Shown here one piece after another: positions 58,613-64,000 of a stretch of 64,000 bases of DNA. The notes below the pieces were generated by a model that worked only from the letters and a program-made list of their open reading frames with translations, searched no databases and was not told the DNA's origin. Position 1 is the first letter of the stretch. Each line of letters starts with the position of its first letter. The translations under genes and the position numbers were made by a program. The stretch is from Ensifer sp. Root278. GTDB lineage: Bacteria; Pseudomonadota; Alphaproteobacteria; Rhizobiales; Rhizobiaceae. The stretch is from positions 111,701 to 175,700 of the forward strand of contig NZ_LMJJ01000004.1 in assembly GCF_001429285.1 (NCBI RefSeq), given 5' to 3'.

Positions 58613-58846
58613 GGATTCTGTCTCTGTGGTTGTTGGCGCTCTTGGGTCGCGCGCGTGGAATATCTCTCGGGGTCCATAACCGAAAAGAACGGATTTCACA
58701 ATCGGCGTATCTTCCCGTCCCCTGATTTGCATAGGGCGCCCGCGCGTCTCTACCTGGACGCATCAAGGTCGCCGTGTCACTTTGGGCGCTGCGACGTATG
58801 TAGTCCCTGAATCGAAGGCGATTTCAGGAACCATACGGAGGGTAAC

Positions 58847-58912
58847 ATGAAAGTCATCAAACCGGAAAACTACGCATTGCAGTTTGACCTCCGTTTTGGT
58901 TTATGGCGATAA
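58847..58912 (+). CDS. Possible 21-residue leader peptide
   Basis: ATG to TAA encodes MKVIKPENYALQFDLRFGLW plus R, with a strong ACGGAGGG ribosome site six bases ahead. It ends 36 bases before the DUF1476 gene. A real small protein or a regulatory leader is possible; I know no family. Confidence 0.45.
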   Translation: MKVIKPENYALQFDLRFGLWR

Positions 58913-58948
58913 CTGTTTCCGGCATGGAATTTTCAGGGAGATCGATTG

Positions 58949-59263
58949 ATGACGACGATGCAGGATCGCGAAAAGGCCTTCGAGGCGAAGTTTGCGCTGG
59001 ACGAAGAACTGAAGTTCAAGGCTGAAGCGCGCCGCAACAAGCTTGTCGGTCTCTGGGCTGCCGGTCTGCTCGGCAAGGCCGACGCCGACGCCTACGCCAA
59101 CGAAGTGGTGGTTGCCGACTTCGAAGAGGCCGGCCACGAAGACGTCGTCCGCAAGATCAAGGCCGACTTTGACGCTGCAGGCGTTGCCCAGACGGAAGAT
59201 CAGATCCGCTTGCGGATGCTCGAGCTTCTCGGCGAAGCCGTCCAGCAGATCCAGAACAAGTAA
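58949..59263 (+). CDS. DUF1476 protein, ATPase inhibitor subunit zeta
   Basis: A 104-residue helical protein of the DUF1476 family, which in alphaproteobacteria is the zeta subunit that binds the F1 rotor and blocks ATP hydrolysis. DREKAFEAKFALDEELKFKA, RRNKLVGLWAAGLLG and AEDIRLRMLELL-like DQIRLRMLELLGEAV are family blocks. The ATG at 58949 has GGGAG; the neighbour upstream is the small possible leader. Confidence 0.93.
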   Translation: MTTMQDREKAFEAKFALDEELKFKAEARRNKLVGLWAAGLLGKADADAYANEVVVADFEEAGHEDVVRKIKADFDAAGVAQTEDQIRLRMLELLGEAVQQIQNK

Positions 59264-59290
59264 GTTTTCAGGCACCAATGCCGACCGTTC

Positions 59291-59319
59291 ACGCCCGGCC
59301 ATGAAGCCGGGCGTTTTTA
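59291..59319 (+). terminator. DUF1476 terminator
   Basis: Stem ACGCCCGGC / GCCGGGCGT with loop CATGAA and TTTTATTT after it. The convergent GGDEF-EAL gene stops inside its T tract. Confidence 0.9.
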
Positions 59320-61851
59320 TTTGTCCTCCGTGCCGAAGACCGGCTTCCATCCGCGCCGCAGGCGCCGTTCAAGCTCCAGACGATCCATCGGGCGGGCCAG
59401 CGCGTAGCCCTGCAGCACATCGCAGCCGAGATCGCGCAGCATCGCCGCATGCTCCCAGGTCTCGACGCCTTCGCCGACGACCTCGATGTTGAGCGAATGG
59501 CCGATGTCGATGATCGCGCGGACCAGCTTAGCCTGTTTCGGGCTCTCCGTGATCGGTCCGACCAGCGCCCGGTCGATCTTCAGCCGCGCCGGATTGAGAT
59601 TGAGCAGGCCGATGATCGAGGCGTGCCCGGTGCCGAAGTCGTCGATCTCCACCTCGATCCCAAGCGCGCCGAGGGCCGAGATGGTTTCGGCGATTTCATC
59701 TTCCGGATCGTCGAGGAAGATGGATTCGAGCAATTCGAACGAGAGGACGCCAGGGGCGATCTGCAGATCACGCAGGTCGGCGATCAGGCCGGGATCACGC
59801 AGGCGCGGCGACGACATGTTGACCGAGATCTTGGGAATGGCGAAGCCGGACTGCCGCCAGGACTGAAAGTCGGCATAGGCGAGCTCCACGACCTTTCGGT
59901 CGATGGCCGGCAGGACATTGATCTCCTCCGCGACCTTCAGGAAATGGAAGGGGGCAAGCACCCCGCGCTCAGGATGGTTCCAGCGAACCAGAGCCTCGAC
60001 ACCGGTTATCTCGAGTGAACGCGCATCGAACTGCGGCTGATAGTAAACCGTGAACTGCCCTTCCTCGATCGCCTGGCGAATATCGTCGCCGATCCGTTTG
60101 GCTGTCAGAATTTGTGTCTGGATCTGCTCAGAAAAGGCTTCGACCCGGTCCCGGCCGAGGCTCTTTGCCCGGTAGAGCGCGATGTCGGCATTCATCAACA
60201 ACTGCTTCGCATCGAAATCGTCAGGCCCTTTCCAGGCAATGCCGATGCTCGCGCCCAGGCGGCAGAGCTGGCCCTCGTAGGGAATGGGGCGACGGAAGGC
60301 GTGCACGATACGCTCGGCAAGCTCGGAGAGCTGCGGCAGGTTGCGACCGCGGCGGCAGAGAATGACGAATTCGTCGCCGCCGATGCGGGCAATGAAATCG
60401 TCATGTCGCGCGTGCGCGCGAAGGATGGCAGCGGCATGGGTCAGCATGGCATCACCAGCCTGGTGCCCAAGCGTGTCGTTGATCTGTTTGAAACGATCAA
60501 GGTCGATATGCAGGATGGCGTTGACCGCGACGTTTTCCGCCAGCATCTGGTCGAGGTAGCGCCGGTTGGGCAGATCCGTCAGGTAGTCGTGCAGGGCGTT
60601 GTATTCGATCCTTATCCGCGCCAGCTCGAGCTCGCGGTTGCGCGCTTCGGCGGAAGCCTGGGCCTGGCGCAAGTCCTCCTGCAAAGCGATGTCTTCGGTG
60701 ACGTCCCAGTTCGCCCCGATGAGCTTTCGCGTCCCGAGATGATCGATATAGGTCGCCGCATTGGAGCGGATATGCCGGATCGTGCCGTCCGGGCGCACGA
60801 TCCGAAAGGCATTGCTGTAGGGCTTGCCGGAAGCGATGCCTTCGTTGGTCCGAGCGATGACCTTGTCGCGGTCGTCGGGATGCAGCGTGCTCTCCCAGGC
60901 TTCGGAGCTCGGCGGCCCATCACTTGGGTCGAGGCCGTAGATCTCGAACATGCGCTCGTCCCAGTCGTCCCTCTGGGCGTCGAGGTTGAAGTCGAACACG
61001 CCGATCTTCGAAACGCCGAGAGCGAGCCTCAGGCGGCGAGAGACCTCTTCGAGACGGGCCTCCGCCTCCTTGCGCGCCGTGATGTCCGTGTCCGTCCCGA
61101 TGATGCGGGAGGGTCTGCCATCCGGCCAATAGGCAACGGACGCGCCACGGCTCTCGATCCAGACCCAATGCCCGTCCGCATGGCGCTCGCGGTACTCGAA
61201 GGTGTTGAACACAGCCTCGCCGGAATCCTGACGCTCGATTGCGGCACGCACATGCGCGTGGTCGTCGGGGTGGACGTTCTGGATCCAGGTCTCAAGACTA
61301 CCGTCGACTTCGGCATCGTCGGGCAGGCCACGAAGCCGCTTCCAGGTGGTGGAGTAAAACAGGTTCCCGGTTTCGAAGTCGTGATCCCACACGCCTTCAA
61401 GTGCGCTGTCGAGCGCATATTTCCAGCGGGTTTCGTCGTTGCGCAGACCGGCGATTTCGTCGACGAGCTCATGGGCGGGGAGCATCAACAGGAGAAAGGC
61501 GTCCTGGTCGGCAAAAAGCACGGGTGACCAGGAGACAAGCATCGGCAGCGGACCGGAGAGGCTTTCGAAACGGAGCGTCGTGGACGCGGTCGTCGTGGGC
61601 GCCAAGGTGTTCCGCGCCGGCAACAGCGGCCGGTCCTCATCCAGCACGAGATCTGCGAGAAGGGCTTTGCGGAGCGAAGCGGGTGTCCTTAGCAGCAGTT
61701 CGCCGGCGCGCGCGTTGGTCGTTATGATCCGTCCCAGATCATTGGCAATGATTGCTCCGGCCGGCAAGCGCTCCAGAGCGGCCTGCGTGAGAACATCCGA
61801 ATTCGCTGGCGCACCACGCGCACCTTTGGTGAGACCTTCGTTGACGGCCAC
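59317..61851 (-). CDS. PAS-GGDEF-EAL cyclic-di-GMP signalling protein
   Basis: An 844-residue cytosolic protein with several PAS/PAC domains (about residues 15-400), a GGDEF domain with intact GGDEF (about residue 490) and an EAL domain with EALVRW (about residue 618) and NMSS and DDFGTG motifs. Both enzymatic motifs look intact, so it may make and break cyclic-di-GMP. Start at 61851 is the only long reading. It is convergent with the DUF1476 gene; its stop is in the other gene's terminator. Confidence 0.93.
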   Translation of the reverse strand: MAVNEGLTKGARGAPANSDVLTQAALERLPAGAIIANDLGRIITTNARAGELLLRTPASLRKALLADLVLDEDRPLLPARNTLAPTTTASTTLRFESLSGPLPMLVSWSPVLFADQDAFLLLMLPAHELVDEIAGLRNDETRWKYALDSALEGVWDHDFETGNLFYSTTWKRLRGLPDDAEVDGSLETWIQNVHPDDHAHVRAAIERQDSGEAVFNTFEYRERHADGHWVWIESRGASVAYWPDGRPSRIIGTDTDITARKEAEARLEEVSRRLRLALGVSKIGVFDFNLDAQRDDWDERMFEIYGLDPSDGPPSSEAWESTLHPDDRDKVIARTNEGIASGKPYSNAFRIVRPDGTIRHIRSNAATYIDHLGTRKLIGANWDVTEDIALQEDLRQAQASAEARNRELELARIRIEYNALHDYLTDLPNRRYLDQMLAENVAVNAILHIDLDRFKQINDTLGHQAGDAMLTHAAAILRAHARHDDFIARIGGDEFVILCRRGRNLPQLSELAERIVHAFRRPIPYEGQLCRLGASIGIAWKGPDDFDAKQLLMNADIALYRAKSLGRDRVEAFSEQIQTQILTAKRIGDDIRQAIEEGQFTVYYQPQFDARSLEITGVEALVRWNHPERGVLAPFHFLKVAEEINVLPAIDRKVVELAYADFQSWRQSGFAIPKISVNMSSPRLRDPGLIADLRDLQIAPGVLSFELLESIFLDDPEDEIAETISALGALGIEVEIDDFGTGHASIIGLLNLNPARLKIDRALVGPITESPKQAKLVRAIIDIGHSLNIEVVGEGVETWEHAAMLRDLGCDVLQGYALARPMDRLELERRLRRGWKPVFGTEDK

Positions 61852-62045
61852 TTATCCCATGTCCAGCGTTTGCGGCCGCATTTCCAAGGCACGGGAGCCG
61901 GAAATCAGGCTGCAAATCAAGATTCGACAGCGCTCAACGCCCTTTGACGACGAGTCACGTTGCCATGCCGACCGATGATGACCGCGGACAATGAACGTCG
62001 GATTAATGGGAAGTCGCAGCAGCCGTCAACCGGGGCGGCGAAGCA

Positions 62046-62600
62046 TCAGGGCTTCAGGCGGCTCAGGAACTGAGCGAACACCATCGTTCCCTCCGGCCAG
62101 GGGCCATGCCCGGACTCGGTGTTGATATGGCCCGATTCGCCGGCGTCGACGAGCAGCGAACCCCAGGCCTTGGCGATATCGTCTGCGTGTTCGTAGGAAC
62201 CGAAAGGATCGTTGCGGCTTGCAACCATCAGCGACGGGAACGGCAGGGGATCACGCGGATAGGGGCCGAATGTCATCAGATGCTTCGGGCGGATCGTCGG
62301 ATTGGCCACATCCGGAGGTGCTACCAGGAAGGCGCCAGCGATCGGCTTGTTGAAGTGGGGCAGGGCGTGCACCGCAGTCGCGACGCCAAGCGAATGGGCG
62401 ACGATGACGACCGGCTTTTCCGCCGCATTGACCTCTTCGATCATGCGCGCCACCCAATCTTCACGCACGGGCTTTGCCCACTCCGCCTGCTCGACGCGGC
62501 GCGCGGTGGACATCTTGCGCTCCCAGCGGGTCTGCCAGTGCTCCGGTCCGGAGTTGGTGTAGCCAGGGACAATGAGGATATGGGCGTCGGATACTTTCAT
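62046..62600 (-). CDS. RBBP9/YdeN-family serine hydrolase
   Basis: A 184-residue alpha/beta hydrolase. VAHSLGVATA carries the catalytic serine (G-x-S-x-G form with H-S-L-G), NDPFGSYEHA the Asp and GHINTESGHGPWP the His. The RBBP9/YdeN family (PF06821) fits length and the GYTNSGPEHWQTRWE start. Substrate unknown. Confidence 0.93.
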   Translation of the reverse strand: MKVSDAHILIVPGYTNSGPEHWQTRWERKMSTARRVEQAEWAKPVREDWVARMIEEVNAAEKPVVIVAHSLGVATAVHALPHFNKPIAGAFLVAPPDVANPTIRPKHLMTFGPYPRDPLPFPSLMVASRNDPFGSYEHADDIAKAWGSLLVDAGESGHINTESGHGPWPEGTMVFAQFLSRLKP

Positions 62601-62857
62601 AGTGGCCGCGATGTGGCGCTGAAAGCGGCCGAAGTCAAGACCTGCAACGCCGTGCGCTATTTGAGAGGCGCCATGGTCGCCGCAACACTTCGAAGGACTG
62701 TTGTTTTCATCCCTGGATCGGTAACGACCTGGAGAAACAGGCGGCAGGCGACAGCGCCTTCATTTTCTGTATAATCGCCATGACGGTCGCGGTTGGTGCG
62801 ACTTTGTTTCGTCGCATCTCTGTTCCGCGGCCGCTCTAGTTCGTTGAGGAGTGAGCC

Positions 62858-63673
62858 ATGACAACATTCCATGTTCTGTCGGGGGCGGATGCGAGTGTCG
62901 CCCACCCCGGGATAAAGAAGATTGGTGTCTCGGATGTGTTCGACGCCTTGCGTCTCGGATTTGAAGATTTTCGCGAAAAGCCGTCGCACTACGTCTTTCT
63001 ATGCCTGATCTACCCGATTGCCGGCGCCGTGCTGATTACCTGGAGCGCAGGCGCAAACATGCTGCCGCTGCTTTATCCGCTGGTCTCGGGCTTTGCCCTG
63101 ATCGGCCCTGTCGCGGCGATCGGTCTTTACGAAATCAGTCGACGGCGTGAACTCGGCATGGACTATTCATGGCCGCATGCGCTTCGCCTGCATCGCTCTC
63201 CAGCCTTGCCATCGATCATGGCCGTTGCCGCCATGCTTTTCGTGGTCTTCATTGTTTGGCTGCTGGTGGCCCAGGCGCTCTACGTACAAATCTTCGGGGC
63301 CGAACCGCCGGCTTCGATCGCTGCCTTCTGGAACGGCATCATCGGTACCGAACAGGGCTGGAACCTGATCCTCGTCGGCAACGCCGTCGGCTTCGTCTTC
63401 GCGGTCATCGTGCTCGCGACAACGGTCGTATCCTTCCCCTTGCTGATCGATCGCGATGTCGGCGCCGTCGCGGCGGTGGAAACGTCGATCCGCGCGACCC
63501 TCGTCAATCCGGTACCCGTCGCGCTCTGGGGCTTCATCATCGCGGCTGGCTTGGTGATCGGCTCGATCCCGGTCTTCGTCGGTCTTGCCGTCATCATGCC
63601 GATCTTCGGCCACGCCACATGGCATATCTATCGCAAGATGGTGGAGCCAGGTCCGCGCGCCGGTTCACGATAG
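62858..63673 (+). CDS. DUF2189 membrane protein
   Basis: A 271-residue inner-membrane protein with six transmembrane helices and the DUF2189 start DVFDALRLGFEDFREKPSHY. Common in alphaproteobacteria beside respiratory genes, function unknown. GAGGAG precedes the ATG at 62858 (GAGGAGTGAGCC). Confidence 0.9.
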   Translation: MTTFHVLSGADASVAHPGIKKIGVSDVFDALRLGFEDFREKPSHYVFLCLIYPIAGAVLITWSAGANMLPLLYPLVSGFALIGPVAAIGLYEISRRRELGMDYSWPHALRLHRSPALPSIMAVAAMLFVVFIVWLLVAQALYVQIFGAEPPASIAAFWNGIIGTEQGWNLILVGNAVGFVFAVIVLATTVVSFPLLIDRDVGAVAAVETSIRATLVNPVPVALWGFIIAAGLVIGSIPVFVGLAVIMPIFGHATWHIYRKMVEPGPRAGSR

Positions 63674-63702
63674 GCGAGTCACGGCGCAACCTATCAACGC
63701 GA

Positions 63703-63736
63703 AAAGCGCCGCAGGTCAATCGACTTGCGGCGCTTT
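63703..63736. terminator. Terminator of the DUF2189 gene
   Basis: Stem AAAGCGCCGCA / TGCGGCGCTTT with loop GGTCAATCGACT; 30 bases past the stop. Confidence 0.85.
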
Positions 63737-63770
63737 CAAGCGTGAGCGAAGACCGGTCTTACGGCCTAGC

Positions 63771-63803
63771 TCACTTCATTGTTTCATCGAAACAATGAAG
63801 TGA
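63771..63803. repeat. Perfect inverted repeat with 3-base loop
   Basis: TCACTTCATTGTTTC / GAAACAATGAAGTGA with loop ATC. It looks like a second terminator or an intergenic palindrome. Confidence 0.75.
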
Positions 63804-63823
63804 TCTAGATCTTTGAAATTACG

Positions 63824-63865
63824 CAATTCCGGACGGAAAACCGTTTCGCACTTTTCCTGGAATTG
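63824..63865. repeat. Rhizobiaceae intergenic palindrome, copy 3
   Basis: CAATTCC / GGAATTG ends around CGGACGGAAAACCG. It is a different element from the copies at 6865 and 40592. Confidence 0.6.
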
Positions 63866-63906
63866 CTTGTCTTATGACATTGGCTGCCGAACAGGTCAGA
63901 AAGGAA

Positions 63907-63940
63907 CCGCTGCGGGAGGGTCGCCGCCCTCCCGCAGCGG
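63907..63940. repeat. 14-bp perfect stem near the right edge
   Basis: CCGCTGCGGGAGGG / CCCTCCCGCAGCGG with loop TCGCCG, no T tract. From 63674 to the window end no gene is supported; the hairpin may belong to a gene beyond the edge. Confidence 0.7.
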
Positions 63941-64000
63941 CGAGGGTCGGATCGTTGGAATTGCGGACCTTTTGATGGGTCGAGCTAGAGTCGGATCGCC

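Overview
The window is chromosomal DNA of a GC-rich alphaproteobacterium of the family Rhizobiaceae, most likely Sinorhizobium/Ensifer. The evidence is the gene order around recA, alaS, cckA, icd, rpsD and the purine genes, a GAAC-N7-GAAC SOS box before recA, DUF1127 and DUF1476 proteins, and rhizobial intergenic palindromes (RIME-like repeats). The exact species cannot be set from the sequence alone.

Layout. 1-4.4 kb: an HPt protein, a 2Fe-2S ferredoxin, a possible small RNA, a DUF922 protein and the folate cluster folP-folB-folK. 4.4-10.2 kb: an exported protein, a cytochrome b / molybdopterin oxidoreductase pair, a YcjX/YcjF-type stress pair and a SixA-like phosphatase. 10.6-17.1 kb: DksA, a FliO-like protein, the cell-cycle kinase CckA and the pseudouridine-degrading pair psuK-psuG. 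17.2-26.2 kb: recA, alaS, a SulP transporter, an AraC/GyrI regulator, a GNAT acetyltransferase and icd. 26.5-37 kb: a FUSC transporter, trmJ, murI, a HerA-like ATPase, a MarR/cupin pair with two matching operators, rpsD, glsA, ttcA and an inositol-phosphatase-family enzyme. 37-45.9 kb: two tandem Bcr/CflA-type efflux pumps, grxD, a basic protein, bolA, purL, a PagL-like deacylase and a MocR regulator. 55.9-64 kb: DUF1127, a lipoprotein, purQ-purS-purC, a DUF1476 ATPase-inhibitor protein, a PAS-GGDEF-EAL protein, an RBBP9-type hydrolase and a DUF2189 membrane protein.

The accessory part is one block of about 9.9 kb (about 45.94-55.86 kb) wedged between mocR and the DUF1127 gene. It begins with a tyrosine integrase and is bounded by an 11-bp direct repeat. 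It holds one unrecognised 271-residue protein, a five-gene minus-strand operon of unknown function that includes a protein resembling a serine resolvase without its catalytic serine, a plus-strand run of small proteins with an HTH protein first, and a RepA-type AAA ATPase broken by one frameshift. Directly after the ATPase lies a cluster of inverted GTATG-type repeats and a hairpin that look like a replication origin. I read it as a small integrative element with its own replication module, not closely matching any element I can name. The island also sits between purL and purQSC, genes of one enzyme complex.

No rRNA, tRNA, CRISPR array or complete insertion sequence was found.
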